From positions 1 through 33,775 of the forward strand of contig JALFQD010000299.1 in assembly GCA_022785265.1 (NCBI GenBank): a stretch of DNA of 33,775 nt. The letters run 5' to 3'. Source of the DNA: Clostridium sp. (GTDB taxonomy: Bacteria; Bacillota; Clostridia; Clostridiales; Clostridiaceae). A program made the translations under genes and the position numbers. Shown here piece by piece: positions 17,532 to 26,475 of the stretch. The notes beneath the pieces were generated by a model that was not told the DNA's origin, did no database searches, and was given only the letters and a program-made list of their open reading frames with translations. The stretch's first letter is position 1. Each line of letters opens with the position of its first letter.

Positions 17532-18563
17532 TCACTCTAGTTCATGTTTCTTTAATGTATCATTTAATTCCTTCATTACTTGAGCCATAATTGCTATTAC
17601 CCTTGAATAATTGATTCTTCTTGGACCTATTAGTCCTATAGTTCCTATAGATTTATTTCCTAAAGAATATTCAGCAGATATTACACTACAATTTTTAGCT
17701 TCTGGTATATAATTTTCATCTCCTATCTTTACTGAAAATTTTCCATTAGGTTCTATAAGCTCTAATACACAATCTTTATCATAAAGTAAATTTAATATTT
17801 CTTTTGCACTATCTATGTCATTATATTCTGGATAATTAAATATATTTGTTGTTCCCTCCATAAATACTTCTGAAGGATTTTCTTCCTTTAATGTCTCATA
17901 AAGTGCTGGAACTATTGCATTAAATAAATCATCAAAGCCTTTTAAATCACCCTTTAAGTTATTTATTACCTCAAGGTTTATTTCATCAATTGTTAAACCA
18001 CTTAATCTTTTATTTATTATAGTATTTATAACTTGAAGCTCTCTTGATGTTGGTGATTTTTCAACTTTAATTCTGTGATTTTTAATTACTCCTCCATCTG
18101 TAACTATTACTGAAACTATATTATGCTCATCAACCTTTAAAAGCTGAATGGATTTTATATAACTTTGCCTTACAGATGGTGTTTGAACTACGCATGTTAA
18201 ATTTGTAAGTTCTGATAATAATGCACTTGCTTGCTTAACTATCTTATCAACCTCAAGCATTGCAGAATCAATAATATACTTTTTTATCTGCATTTCCTCA
18301 TCAGAAGATAAATGAGCACTTTGCATTAATTTATCAACATATAGTCTATAACCTTTTGATGATGGAACTCTGCCAGCTGAAGTGTGAGGTTGTTCTAAAA
18401 ATCCCATATCCTCAAGGTCAGCCATTTCATTTCTTATAGTAGCAGACCCTACACCAAGATTATATTTTTTTGCTAATGTTCTTGAACCAACAGGTTCTCC
18501 TGTACTTATATAGTCATTTATTATTGCCTCAAGAATTTTTATTTTTCTATCATCAATAGGCAT
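17532..18563 (-). CDS. hrcA: Heat-inducible transcription repressor HrcA
   Basis: HrcA represses class I heat-shock genes by binding CIRCE and is helped to fold by GroEL. The 343 residues begin with a winged-helix domain (1-75) including [32 protein letters not shown], followed by a GAF-like regulatory domain with an insertion, and end in [16 protein letters not shown] start it at the ATG 18563 with AGGTGAG four bases upstream. The longer frame from 18593 would run into the CIRCE operator. It heads the hrcA-grpE-dnaK-dnaJ operon and represses itself through the adjacent CIRCE. Confidence 0.97.
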   Translation of the reverse strand: MPIDDRKIKILEAIINDYISTGEPVGSRTLAKKYNLGVGSATIRNEMADLEDMGFLEQPHTSAGRVPSSKGYRLYVDKLMQSAHLSSDEEMQIKKYIIDSAMLEVDKIVKQASALLSELTNLTCVVQTPSVRQSYIKSIQLLKVDEHNIVSVIVTDGGVIKNHRIKVEKSPTSRELQVINTIINKRLSGLTIDEINLEVINNLKGDLKGFDDLFNAIVPALYETLKEENPSEVFMEGTTNIFNYPEYNDIDSAKEILNLLYDKDCVLELIEPNGKFSVKIGDENYIPEAKNCSVISAEYSLGNKSIGTIGLIGPRRINYSRVIAIMAQVMKELNDTLKKHELE

Positions 18564-18582
18564 TGTTCTCACCTCTTTTTTA

Positions 18583-18609
18583 TTAGCACTCATTAGTGAT
18601 GAGTGCTAA
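18583..18609 (-). promoter_or_regulatory. CIRCE operator (HrcA binding site)
   Basis: TTAGCACTC (18583-18591), nine bases, then GAGTGCTAA (18601-18609): a perfect match to the CIRCE consensus. It lies between the promoter and the hrcA ribosome site. Confidence 0.98.
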
Positions 18610-18622
18610 CGACTATGATTTA

Positions 18623-18651
18623 AATATATATTTAATCTAATTATTTGTCAA
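18623..18651 (-). promoter_or_regulatory. Sigma-A promoter of the hrcA operon
   Basis: TTGACA (18651-18646) and TATATT (18628-18623) with 17 bases between them on the - strand. The start would fall near 18616, just before CIRCE, so bound HrcA would block it. Confidence 0.85.
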
Positions 18652-18735
18652 TTATTATAATTAACTTTCTACGCTAGTTTTATTCTCAAATATTAATTTA
18701 TTTTTATTTTTCTTTAATTTGCTTCATTTTTCTTC

Positions 18736-19863
18736 TTATTCTAGTATCATATCACTCATAACCATATTAGATAATTCTATTCCTTTTTTGCTTAAGAAAA
18801 TTCTTCCGTCTTCCCTAATTAAAAGCCCATTTTTTATATGTTTTTCTATAACTTCTTTATATAACTCATCAATCTTTTTTCCAAATCTATTTTCAAATTC
18901 TTTTTCTTCAATTCCTTTTATCATTCTTAGTCCCATAAACATGAATTCTTCAATTTTATCTTTTTCTGTATTTTCTAATTCTTCATCTATAATAGAATTA
19001 TTTTCATTTATATTCTTTATATACTCTTTTATATTATCTATGTTTTTTATTCTCTTTCCATCTATATAAGAACTTGAAGAAACTCCCACTCCTATATATT
19101 CTTTACATTGCCAATAAATTTTATTATGAAAACATTCTTTATTATCTTTTGCATAATTAGAAATTTCATACTGATTATATCCTTTAAATTCAAGAAAATC
19201 TCTTCCTTTTTCATACATTGCTCTTTCTTCTTCTTCTGAAGGTAAATCTAATAAATCCTTATTAAATAAAGAATAAAAAGGAGTTTTTTCTTCAATAATA
19301 AGGCTATAACTTGAAATATGTTCTGGATTAAGCTCTACAACTTCTTTTAAACTTTCAAGCCAAATGTTAAGGCTTTGATTTGGAAGGCCAAACATCATAT
19401 CAATATTTATATTTTTAAATCCAATTTTTCTTGCAAGAATGTAGTTTTCTTTAAATTCTTCATATGTATGAATTCTTCCTATTTTCTTTAATATCTCATT
19501 ATTTGTACTTTGAAGTCCAAAACTTATTCTGTTAATCCCTCCATTAAAAATTATTTCTAATTTTTCTTTATTTACTGTTCCCGGATTACATTCCATAGTT
19601 TTTTCTGCATTTTCTACAAAATCTAGTTTGTTTATTGTATCTAATAAAATTTTTAAATTTTCATCACTTAAATATGATGGTGTTCCACCCCCAATAAATA
19701 AACTTTCTATTTTATATTTTTTTGTTTTTGATAATATCTCTTTATTTAATGCTTTTACATATTCGTCCATAAGCTCTTCCTTATGTGAATATGATGGGAA
19801 ATCACAATACAAACACTTTTGTTTGCAAAATGGTATATGTATATATAGTGCTACTTTTTTCAT
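18736..19863 (-). CDS. hemW: HemW-like radical SAM protein
   Basis: A radical SAM protein of 375 residues related to the oxygen-independent coproporphyrinogen oxidase HemN. The iron-sulfur cluster motif CKQKCLYC is at residues 13-20 (C-x3-C-x2-C), followed by FIGGGTPSYL and the family segments ECNPGT, GLQSTNNEILKKIGR and MFGLPNQ. HemW proteins act as heme chaperones rather than CPO enzymes. The C-terminal HemN-like domain (about 290-370) is present. The location between lepA and hrcA matches its conserved place in Firmicutes and favours HemW over HemN. Confidence 0.92.
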   Translation of the reverse strand: MKKVALYIHIPFCKQKCLYCDFPSYSHKEELMDEYVKALNKEILSKTKKYKIESLFIGGGTPSYLSDENLKILLDTINKLDFVENAEKTMECNPGTVNKEKLEIIFNGGINRISFGLQSTNNEILKKIGRIHTYEEFKENYILARKIGFKNINIDMMFGLPNQSLNIWLESLKEVVELNPEHISSYSLIIEEKTPFYSLFNKDLLDLPSEEEERAMYEKGRDFLEFKGYNQYEISNYAKDNKECFHNKIYWQCKEYIGVGVSSSSYIDGKRIKNIDNIKEYIKNINENNSIIDEELENTEKDKIEEFMFMGLRMIKGIEEKEFENRFGKKIDELYKEVIEKHIKNGLLIREDGRIFLSKKGIELSNMVMSDMILE

Positions 19864-19872
19864 GAACTTCTC

Positions 19873-19912
19873 CTCAAAATAAAGGAGGACACTTAATTTA
19901 AATGCCCTCCTT
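19873..19912 (-). terminator. Terminator after the TerB-like gene
   Basis: On the - strand AAGGAGG (19912-19906) pairs with CCTCCTT (19888-19882), followed by TATTTTG. It lies between the TerB-like gene and hemW, so hemW needs read-through or its own start. Confidence 0.72.
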
Positions 19913-19923
19913 AAATATTTATA

Positions 19924-20364
19924 TTATCCTAATATTATTTCTGCTTGTTCTCTTAATAAATCAATCTTGCTATCTGCATCTACTACTGAGAAATTATAAA
20001 CTTCTGTAAATATAAAGAAGTAATTTGCAATAGCTATTCTTCTTGCTCTTTCTATTCCTAAATCTGTTTCTATTTTTTCTAATAATTCTACTTCTCTTGC
20101 TTCATACTCTCCATCGATTAATGCTAAACCTAATACTTCAAAATATATTATTCTTTTAGTTCTTACAGTTGCCTTTGAAAGTACCTTCATTATATCTTCA
20201 TAACTCATATTTTGAATTTCATAATCTGGTAATTTTAATTCTTCTTTATAATCTTCTATTAATTCTTTCTCTTCCTCTGCAAAAACTTCATCAACATTTG
20301 CTACTTGATTAACTAATTCTAAAAATGCTATCGCTTCATCTTTTTTTAATTCATTTAAAAACAT
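19924..20364 (-). CDS. TerB-like domain protein, unknown function
   Basis: A 146-residue acidic, all-helical protein with two TerB-type acidic segments: VANVDEVFAEEEKELIEDY (about 22-40) and LALIDGEYEAREVELLEKI (about 82-100). TerB folds often bind metal ions through such acidic loops, but the cellular role is not established. It has no signal peptide. The ATG follows GGAGGGA. It sits alone between lepA and hemW with a terminator after it. A TATAAT about 40 bases upstream lacks a convincing -35, so its regulation is unclear. Confidence 0.72.
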   Translation of the reverse strand: MFLNELKKDEAIAFLELVNQVANVDEVFAEEEKELIEDYKEELKLPDYEIQNMSYEDIMKVLSKATVRTKRIIYFEVLGLALIDGEYEAREVELLEKIETDLGIERARRIAIANYFFIFTEVYNFSVVDADSKIDLLREQAEIILG

Positions 20365-20466
20365 ATATTTCCCTCCATCCCATCTAATATAATCTTCAAA
20401 TATATTATATATTATTTTCTATAATTATTCACCTTAATTTTAGATAGAATGGAAATAATTATTATG

Positions 20467-22269
20467 CTAGTCAACTTTTAGTATGGACATAAATGCTTCT
20501 TGTGGAACTTCAACAGAACCTACCTGCCTCATTCTCTTTTTTCCTTCTTTTTGCTTTTCTAAAAGTTTCTTCTTTCTTGAAATATCTCCACCATAACATT
20601 TTGCAAGAACATCTTTTCTCATTGCTTTAACAGTTTCCCTAGCAATAATCTTGCTTCCTATAGCAGCTTGTATTGGCACTTCAAACATTTGTCTTGGAAT
20701 TATTTCTTTTAGTTTTTCTGCAATTCCTCTTCCTTTATGATAAGCTCTTTCTGCTGGAACTATCATTGATAAAGCATCTACAATATCTCCATTTAACAAT
20801 ATGTCAAGCTTAACAAGCTCTGTTCTTGTATATCCTTTAAATTCATAATCTAAAGAAGCATATCCTCTTGTTCTTGATTTTAAAGTATCAAAGAAGTCAT
20901 ATATTATTTCATTTAATGGAATATCATAATAAATAACAGCTCTTGTTTCTTCTATATATTCTATATTTATATATGAACCTCTTCTTTCTTGACAAAGCTC
21001 CATAACTGAACCTACATAATCCTTTGGTGCTATTATTGATGCTTTTACAACAGGTTCTTCCATGTATGAAATTTCTGTTGGCTTTGGAAGATTTGTTGGA
21101 TTAGTTATATCTATTACCTCTCCATCAGTTTTAGTAACCTTATATATAACTGATGGAGCAGTAGTTATAATGTCTAAATTAAATTCTCTTTCTATTCTTT
21201 CTTGAATTATTTCCATATGTAATAAACCAAGGAAACCACATCTAAATCCAAAACCTAATGCTACTGAAGTTTCTGGTTCAAAATTTAATGCTGCATCATT
21301 TATTTGAAGCTTTTCTAAGGCCTCTTTAAGTTCATCATACTTAGCTCCATCTACTGGATATATACCAGAATAAACCATTGGTATTGCAGGCTTATAACCT
21401 GGAAGTGGTTCTTTTGTTGGTCTTTCAGCTTCAGTTACCGTATCTCCAACTCTTGCATCTCTTACATTTTTAATTGAACCACAAATATATCCAACATCTC
21501 CTGCACTCAATTTATCTATAGCCATCATTTTAGGAGTAAATACCCCTACTTCAACTACTTCACATGTGCTTTCTGTTGCCATAAACTTTATTTTTGTTCC
21601 TGGCTTTACCTCTCCATCAAAAACTCTTATAAAACATACAACACCTTTATAACTATCATAAACTGAATCGAATATTAATGCTTTTAAAGGAGCATTTTCA
21701 TCTCCTTGAGGTGGTGGAAGCTTTTGAACTATCTCTTCTAAAACATCCTCTACATTTAATCCTGTTTTTGCTGATATCATAGGTGCATCCTCAGCTTCAA
21801 TTCCAATTACATCTTCAATTTCTTGCTTTACTTCCTCTGCTCTTTGAGATGGCAAGTCAATTTTATTTATAACTGGTGCAATTTCTAAATTGTTATCTAA
21901 AGCTAAATAACAATTTGCTAAAGTTTGAGCTTGTATTCCTTGAGTTGCATCGACCACAAGAAGTGCACCTTCACAAGCTGCTAAGCTTCTTGATACTTCA
22001 TATGTAAAGTCTACATGTCCTGGAGTGTCTATTAAATTTAAAATATATTCTTCTCCATCTTTACCTTTATATATAAGTCTTGCTGCTTGTGATTTAATTG
22101 TAATTCCTCTTTCTTTTTCAATTTCCATGTTATCTAGAACTTGTGCTTCCATTTCTCTTTTTGTTAAAGTTCCAGTTAATTCTAATAATCTATCTGCTAA
22201 TGTAGATTTTCCATGGTCTATGTGTGCTACAATTGAAAAGTTTCTTATGTGTTCTTTTCTATTACTCAT
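20467..22269 (-). CDS. lepA: Elongation factor 4 (LepA), back-translocating GTPase
   Basis: A 600-residue translational GTPase acting on stalled or wrongly translocated ribosomes. The G domain has [16 protein letters not shown] (P loop), RGITI (switch I), [14 protein letters not shown] (switch II) and NKIDLP. Domains 2, 3 and 5 follow, and the LepA-specific C-terminal domain ends [17 protein letters not shown]. The ATG at 22269 has an in-frame TAA six bases before it, so it is the only start. Its strong ribosome site, GGGGGTGA, lies 31 bases upstream with a hairpin in between. Confidence 0.98.
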   Translation of the reverse strand: MSNRKEHIRNFSIVAHIDHGKSTLADRLLELTGTLTKREMEAQVLDNMEIEKERGITIKSQAARLIYKGKDGEEYILNLIDTPGHVDFTYEVSRSLAACEGALLVVDATQGIQAQTLANCYLALDNNLEIAPVINKIDLPSQRAEEVKQEIEDVIGIEAEDAPMISAKTGLNVEDVLEEIVQKLPPPQGDENAPLKALIFDSVYDSYKGVVCFIRVFDGEVKPGTKIKFMATESTCEVVEVGVFTPKMMAIDKLSAGDVGYICGSIKNVRDARVGDTVTEAERPTKEPLPGYKPAIPMVYSGIYPVDGAKYDELKEALEKLQINDAALNFEPETSVALGFGFRCGFLGLLHMEIIQERIEREFNLDIITTAPSVIYKVTKTDGEVIDITNPTNLPKPTEISYMEEPVVKASIIAPKDYVGSVMELCQERRGSYINIEYIEETRAVIYYDIPLNEIIYDFFDTLKSRTRGYASLDYEFKGYTRTELVKLDILLNGDIVDALSMIVPAERAYHKGRGIAEKLKEIIPRQMFEVPIQAAIGSKIIARETVKAMRKDVLAKCYGGDISRKKKLLEKQKEGKKRMRQVGSVEVPQEAFMSILKVD

Positions 22270-22276
22270 ATATTAA

Positions 22277-22308
22277 AACTGCTTTCTTTTAGCAGTTACT
22301 TCACCCCC
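22277..22308 (-). promoter_or_regulatory. lepA ribosome-binding site separated from the start by a hairpin
   Basis: GGGGGTGA (22308-22301) is followed after three bases by AACTGCT (22297-22291), a seven-base loop, AGCAGTT (22283-22277), and seven bases to the ATG. With the hairpin looped out the spacing becomes about 10 bases. The T-rich run after the stem could alternatively make it a weak attenuator. Confidence 0.7.
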
Positions 22309-22327
22309 ATCACTAGAAATTAGATAA

Positions 22328-22357
22328 ATTATATCATATAAATTATAGTTGTCGCAA
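22328..22357 (-). promoter_or_regulatory. Probable lepA promoter with extended -10
   Basis: On the - strand TTGCGA (22357-22352), 18 bases, then TATAAT (22333-22328) preceded by TGA, giving an extended -10. Confidence 0.7.
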
Positions 22358-22396
22358 ATAAATACTCATATTTACAAGAACTACATAATACCGTAT

Positions 22397-22660
22397 TTAT
22401 TCACCTATTGTCAATTTAAAATCTTTTTCTCCTATTCTAATAACTATTCCATTTTCAGAATATATTTTTATTTTGCAATTATCCTTTAAAAAGCTTGAAA
22501 AATCTTCTCCAAATTCTTTACTTACAAGTTCATAATTATTATCTGCATTTCCTAATGGTGATAATGCTCTTGTGTTTACCATATTTATTTTTATAAGACC
22601 TATACATTCTAAAGAAAATATAGTTATTAGTGCAATTATAATTAAATATTTTTTTAACAT
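22397..22660 (-). CDS. Small secreted or membrane-anchored protein, unknown function
   Basis: An 87-residue protein with an N-terminal hydrophobic segment (about 5-24, YLIIIALITIFSLECIGLIK) after two Lys, so it is a signal peptide or signal anchor with an extracytoplasmic remainder. A Cys lies in that segment (LEC), but it does not form a good lipobox. The rest, ending SENGIVIRIGEKDFKLTIGE, shows no family I recognise. The ATG follows AAGGAGA. It lies 69 bases after spoIIP and may be co-transcribed, so a sporulation role is possible but unproven. Confidence 0.7.
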   Translation of the reverse strand: MLKKYLIIIALITIFSLECIGLIKINMVNTRALSPLGNADNNYELVSKEFGEDFSSFLKDNCKIKIYSENGIVIRIGEKDFKLTIGE

Positions 22661-22729
22661 TCATGTTCTCCTTCAATTTTGTTTCCACACTTATTAAGGA
22701 TTACCAAAATATTAATTTTTATACATTGT

Positions 22730-23767
22730 TTAAGGATTTTTTTCTCTATTTATATGTTCTGCAATTAATCTTGCTATTAATTTTGCTGAGTTCTTAGCTT
22801 CTTGTGCTGTATTTACATTAGCTCCACATTCTATTAGCATTGTACTATCGCTTAAACTTTGAGTTCTTCTCATAGCTCCATAATTATAAATTACATTACT
22901 TCTTGTAAAACCTGGAAAAAGTTCATTAGCTTTATTATAAAATTCATCTACTAATGCTTGATTTTTTTCATACCTAGTGCTTTTAGTTGCTGTTACAAAC
23001 ATTATTTTAGCAGTACTTTCTCCATTTACTATAGCTGTAACAGCATTTTTATTTTCAACTGAATCTCTATGAAGGTCAATTATAAGTTTAAAGTTATCTC
23101 CATATTCATTTAAATATTTTTGTACTGTTTCTATAGACCTTGCATAGCTATCATTATATACCTCACTATGATTGGTTTTATCATGTATTACTGATATTCC
23201 ATAAGTATTTTCAAGCTCTTCTGTTAAAACATTTCCTACCCCTACAATATTATAGTTTTCATTAATTGAATCTATTCCTCCTTCTACATATGCCTCAGTA
23301 GTATGAGTGTGATATATAAGAACCTCAGGCTTACTTTTATCAATCTCTTTTTTTAAAGAATTATCACTAATATTATCTACTCTTATAATTGTTTCCTCAT
23401 CTATATTAAATGATGCAATATCAGTAGATTGAATATTATCTGATGATTGAGTTTTTATTGCAAAATAACTTACTTCATTTCCAATTATGCTATTACTGTC
23501 CAATTTATTTAATCCTAAAGTCTCAATCATTAATGTTTTTAATGTAAGCTTATTCTCTACATATGCACTTTTATCATAAATTTCATTTTCTATAATAGGC
23601 ATTCCAAAATTAAGAAGCTGAACATATGGAAGTGCTCCATTTTCTGTATTTTTTTTTAGAACTTTTAGAAATCTTCCAGCATATGCCAATATAAAAACTA
23701 AGAGTATTATTATTCCTACATTAATTTTATGTTTATTCTTATTAACTCTTATTATAGTTCCATACAA
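22730..23767 (-). CDS. spoIIP: Stage II sporulation protein P, peptidoglycan amidase/endopeptidase
   Basis: SpoIIP works with SpoIID and SpoIIM to degrade septal peptidoglycan during engulfment of the forespore. The 345 residues include an N-terminal membrane anchor (about 16-34) and an extracellular catalytic domain with VLIYHTHTTEAYVE (about 150), IIDLHRDSV and MLIECGANVN, which supply the zinc-binding His and catalytic Glu of the family. The start is TTG, eight bases after GGGGGG; an overlapping ATG four bases on is out of frame. CATATAAT at 23814-23807 resembles a sigma-E -10, but no good -35 accompanies it. gpr lies upstream. Confidence 0.95.
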   Translation of the reverse strand: MYGTIIRVNKNKHKINVGIIILLVFILAYAGRFLKVLKKNTENGALPYVQLLNFGMPIIENEIYDKSAYVENKLTLKTLMIETLGLNKLDSNSIIGNEVSYFAIKTQSSDNIQSTDIASFNIDEETIIRVDNISDNSLKKEIDKSKPEVLIYHTHTTEAYVEGGIDSINENYNIVGVGNVLTEELENTYGISVIHDKTNHSEVYNDSYARSIETVQKYLNEYGDNFKLIIDLHRDSVENKNAVTAIVNGESTAKIMFVTATKSTRYEKNQALVDEFYNKANELFPGFTRSNVIYNYGAMRRTQSLSDSTMLIECGANVNTAQEAKNSAKLIARLIAEHINREKNP

Positions 23768-23843
23768 AATAAAAGCCCCCCTGAGATTTATATCAAATCA
23801 CTTTATATTATATGGAAATTTTACATAATTATTAGTACTTTTT

Positions 23844-24818
23844 TTAATTCATAAATTTATTTATATCTTCCATTGTCATATTAGGCTGTACTGCTATATT
23901 TATTCCATTTGCAATTATTTTAGATAATGAATCTATAATTAAATCTACTTCTTTAGGAGTTACTATTAAATCTCCAAAATAGGGATTAAGCATTTCTTTT
24001 ATAAGAACTTCTTTTTCATTCTTATCAATATTTTTAAGCATATTATAAAATTCCTTTCCTTCTTGTGCTTCATTAATTAAATTATCTAAAACCATATCCA
24101 TAGTATCATTTGCTATCGTTGAAGCATCCACTACCGTTGGAACTCCAACCGCTATTACCTTTACCCCAAGTTCTTTTTCATTTATTGCTTTCCTATGATT
24201 TCCTACTCCTGCCCCTGGTGAAATTCCAGTATCACTTATTTGAATAGTTTTATTTAATCTTTGAATTCTTCTTGCTGCTAAAGCATCTATGCATATTACT
24301 AAAGAAGGCTTTATCTTATCAACTAAAGATTTAATTACTTCGCCAGTTTCTATTCCTGTAGTTCCTAAAACTCCTGGTGAAATAGCAGCCACAGATATCA
24401 TGTTTTCTTCCATAGCCTCTGGCATAACTTTACTTAAATGCCTTGTTACCATTATACCTTCAATTACCTTTGGTCCTAATGCATCTGGAGTTACGTTCCA
24501 ATTTCCTAATCCTACTACTAAAACTTTATCTTCTTTTTTTACCTTTATTAGTTCTTTTAATATTTTTCCTAATACCTTTGATACACTATCCATTAATTCT
24601 CCATCATATTCTGTAAATTGAGGTATATCTAAGGTTATATAATTACCAATTGGTTTTCCTAATTTTTCGGAACCAATTTCATTTATAATTCTTACCTTAC
24701 TTATTTTGGTCCCATCAATTTCTTCTTCCTCTAGTATGACTCCATCTGCTTCCTTTTTGTTTTTTTCTTTATACATCTCTTTACATTCTAAAGCTAAATC
24801 AGTTCTTGTATTAATCAT
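23844..24818 (-). CDS. gpr: Germination protease Gpr
   Basis: Gpr degrades small acid-soluble spore proteins when spores germinate. The 324 residues show the family segments TRTDLALE (4-11), VVGLGNWNVTPDALGPKV and LVICIDALAARR, whose two Asp residues correspond to the proposed aspartic catalytic pair, and ISPGAGVGNHRKAI. The ATG follows GAGGTG by five bases. Bacillus Gpr has an N-terminal propeptide of about 16 residues before the RTDLA segment, removed on maturation; here only three residues precede TRTDLA. It is followed by spoIIP 76 bases later, a common clostridial pair. Confidence 0.96.
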   Translation of the reverse strand: MINTRTDLALECKEMYKEKNKKEADGVILEEEEIDGTKISKVRIINEIGSEKLGKPIGNYITLDIPQFTEYDGELMDSVSKVLGKILKELIKVKKEDKVLVVGLGNWNVTPDALGPKVIEGIMVTRHLSKVMPEAMEENMISVAAISPGVLGTTGIETGEVIKSLVDKIKPSLVICIDALAARRIQRLNKTIQISDTGISPGAGVGNHRKAINEKELGVKVIAVGVPTVVDASTIANDTMDMVLDNLINEAQEGKEFYNMLKNIDKNEKEVLIKEMLNPYFGDLIVTPKEVDLIIDSLSKIIANGINIAVQPNMTMEDINKFMN

Positions 24819-24941
24819 AATAACACCTCATAAATAAACTTATTTTTTATAAACAATATTTGTAGCTATAAAACATATAAAATTATCTATAGCTTTAAAT
24901 ATCCATATAATTTATTTTCCCATATTATATAAATTTAATAC

Positions 24942-24970
24942 TTGAATATGTGAAATTTCAATGTTATAAT
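24942..24970 (+). promoter_or_regulatory. Sigma-A promoter of rpsT
   Basis: TTGAAT (24942-24947), 17 bases, TATAAT (24965-24970) on the + strand. Expected start near 24977. The 24819-24941 region before it is AT-rich and shows no other clear signal. Confidence 0.87.
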
Positions 24971-24977
24971 AAGGTTT

Positions 24978-25053
24978 GTTGAGTATGACTCGTACGCAGA
25001 TTTCCCCAAAAACTGCAAGAGGCCCTATAAAAATTTGAGGGGGTGAATTAAGA
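24978..25053 (+). promoter_or_regulatory. Structured rpsT leader, possible S20 autoregulatory site
   Basis: The 76-base leader can form GAGT/ACTC (24981-24991), GCAG/CTGC (24996-25016) and CCCT/AGGG (25023-25041). The last pair covers part of the GAGGGGGTG ribosome site. Autogenous control of S20 is known in other bacteria; the specific structure here is inferred. Confidence 0.55.
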
Positions 25054-25317
25054 ATGGCAAATATTAAATCAGCAAAGAAGAGAATTAAAGTTACTGAAGT
25101 TAAGACTGCTCAAAATAGAATGATTAAGTCTGCTTTAAAGACTACTATAAAGAAGTTCGAAGCTGCTGTTGCTGCTAAAAACGTTGAAGAAGCTCAAGCT
25201 TCATTCGTTAAGGCTACTAAGGCTTTAGATATGGCTGCTCAAAAAGGAGTAGTTCACAAGAACATGGCTGCTAGAAAGAAATCAAGATTAGCTGCTAAGT
25301 TAAATGCTTTAGCTTAA
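25054..25317 (+). CDS. rpsT: Small ribosomal subunit protein bS20
   Basis: An 87-residue basic, helical 30S protein starting [17 protein letters not shown], which is typical. It binds 16S rRNA early in assembly. The ATG follows GAGGGGGTG. Codon use is strongly biased to optimal codons (GCT, AAG, GTT) compared with neighbours, as expected for a highly expressed gene. It is monocistronic, divergent from gpr and convergent with holA. Confidence 0.98.
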   Translation: MANIKSAKKRIKVTEVKTAQNRMIKSALKTTIKKFEAAVAAKNVEEAQASFVKATKALDMAAQKGVVHKNMAARKKSRLAAKLNALA

Positions 25318-25326
25318 TTAAGTATA

Positions 25327-25361
25327 AACCGACCTATAATTAGGTCGGTTATTTACTTTTT
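25327..25361 (+). terminator. rpsT terminator
   Basis: AACCGACCTA (25327-25336) pairs perfectly with TAGGTCGGTT (25341-25350) around a four-base loop, followed by ATTTACTTTTT. Confidence 0.9.
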
Positions 25362-25422
25362 AATAAGGAAATTATATTAATTGCTAAACTTTGAGTAACT
25401 TGTTAAGAATAATATATTCACT

Positions 25423-26457
25423 CTATTTTTTTATTGTAAGAGTTCCAACTAAAAGCATCTCTAATTCCATTTTTTTATCTACATTAGAAGATTTTAATTT
25501 TTCTTCAGTTTTCATGCATAGTCGTATAAGCTCTTTAAGTTGCTTTAATGAAAATTTATTGCTTAAATTTATCATTTTTTCACATACAAATGAAGGTAGC
25601 CTAAATTCTTTTACAAAATCCTCTATCTTTTTTCCTGTCATTACTCCAATCTTTATTGTATATAATCTCTTAAATTGATTTTCTATTGAAGTTATAATAA
25701 GCATATGTTGGTCTGCTCTAAATAAAAGTTCATCCATAAGGTCCATAGCCTTATCTATTTTTCTTTGAGAAATTAAATCTACTAAATCAAAAATATCCTC
25801 TTCATTTTTAGGTGGAAGAAGCTTATTAATATCTTCTCTCTTAATTTCTCTTCCATTTGTATAAGCAATAAGCTTATCTATTTCTCTATTTACTATATCA
25901 AAATTATTAGCTACCCTTTCACAGAAATATCTAAGTTCAATTTTGCCTATTTTCCCTTTTTTCTCTTGAAAAATCTCCTCAACCTTTTTTGCAAATTTAT
26001 CTCTTTTTAGTTTTTCAAAATATACTATTGAAGTTATTTTATTTAAAGACATAAGCTTTTTATTTTTTTTAGGAGTTTCTCTTTTATCATTAAAAACATA
26101 ATACATAATTAATATTGTATAGGGAGGAATATCTTTTAAATATTCTTTTATCTCTTTGAATATAGCATTTCCTGCACTATCAGTTTTTTCTTTTAGAAAA
26201 TTTGCCCTATAAACAACTACTAATTTTTTTTCACTCATAAAAGGAAGAGTTTCACAAGCATTTTTTATATCTTCTACTGTAACTGTTAATCCATCTAACT
26301 TTACATAATTAAGGTCTCCAAGTCCATCACTCATAAATGGCTTTGAAATTAACTTAATTTCCTCTTTTATAAGTTCCTCATCCAATCCACAAAATATATA
26401 TGAATTTTTTAAAGAATTCTTCTTTATATCATTTTCTAAAACATCATAAGTAATCAA
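25423..26457 (-). CDS. holA: DNA polymerase III delta subunit
   Basis: HolA opens the sliding clamp as part of the clamp loader. The 344 residues match the family: an N-terminal ATPase-like domain (SYIFCGLDEELIKEEI, LPFMSEKKLVVVYRANFL) without a functional P loop, and the C-terminal collar with FDIVNREIDKLIAYT and EEDIFDLVDLI. The frame opens at TTG 26475, which precedes the ribosome site. The TTG at 26457 lies six bases after AAGGTGG and gives the start LITYDVLENDI (initiating Met), so I prefer it. It is tightly linked to comEC, an order known in Firmicutes. The + strand stretch inside 25391-25678 is a shadow. Confidence 0.94.
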   Translation of the reverse strand: MITYDVLENDIKKNSLKNSYIFCGLDEELIKEEIKLISKPFMSDGLGDLNYVKLDGLTVTVEDIKNACETLPFMSEKKLVVVYRANFLKEKTDSAGNAIFKEIKEYLKDIPPYTILIMYYVFNDKRETPKKNKKLMSLNKITSIVYFEKLKRDKFAKKVEEIFQEKKGKIGKIELRYFCERVANNFDIVNREIDKLIAYTNGREIKREDINKLLPPKNEEDIFDLVDLISQRKIDKAMDLMDELLFRADQHMLIITSIENQFKRLYTIKIGVMTGKKIEDFVKEFRLPSFVCEKMINLSNKFSLKQLKELIRLCMKTEEKLKSSNVDKKMELEMLLVGTLTIKK

Positions 26458-26475
26458 GTTAATCCACCTTTCCAA

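Noticed and set aside
20400..20430. TATAAT upstream of the TerB-like gene as a promoter
   Set aside because: No acceptable -35 at 16-18 bases; in this AT-rich DNA such hexamers are common by chance.
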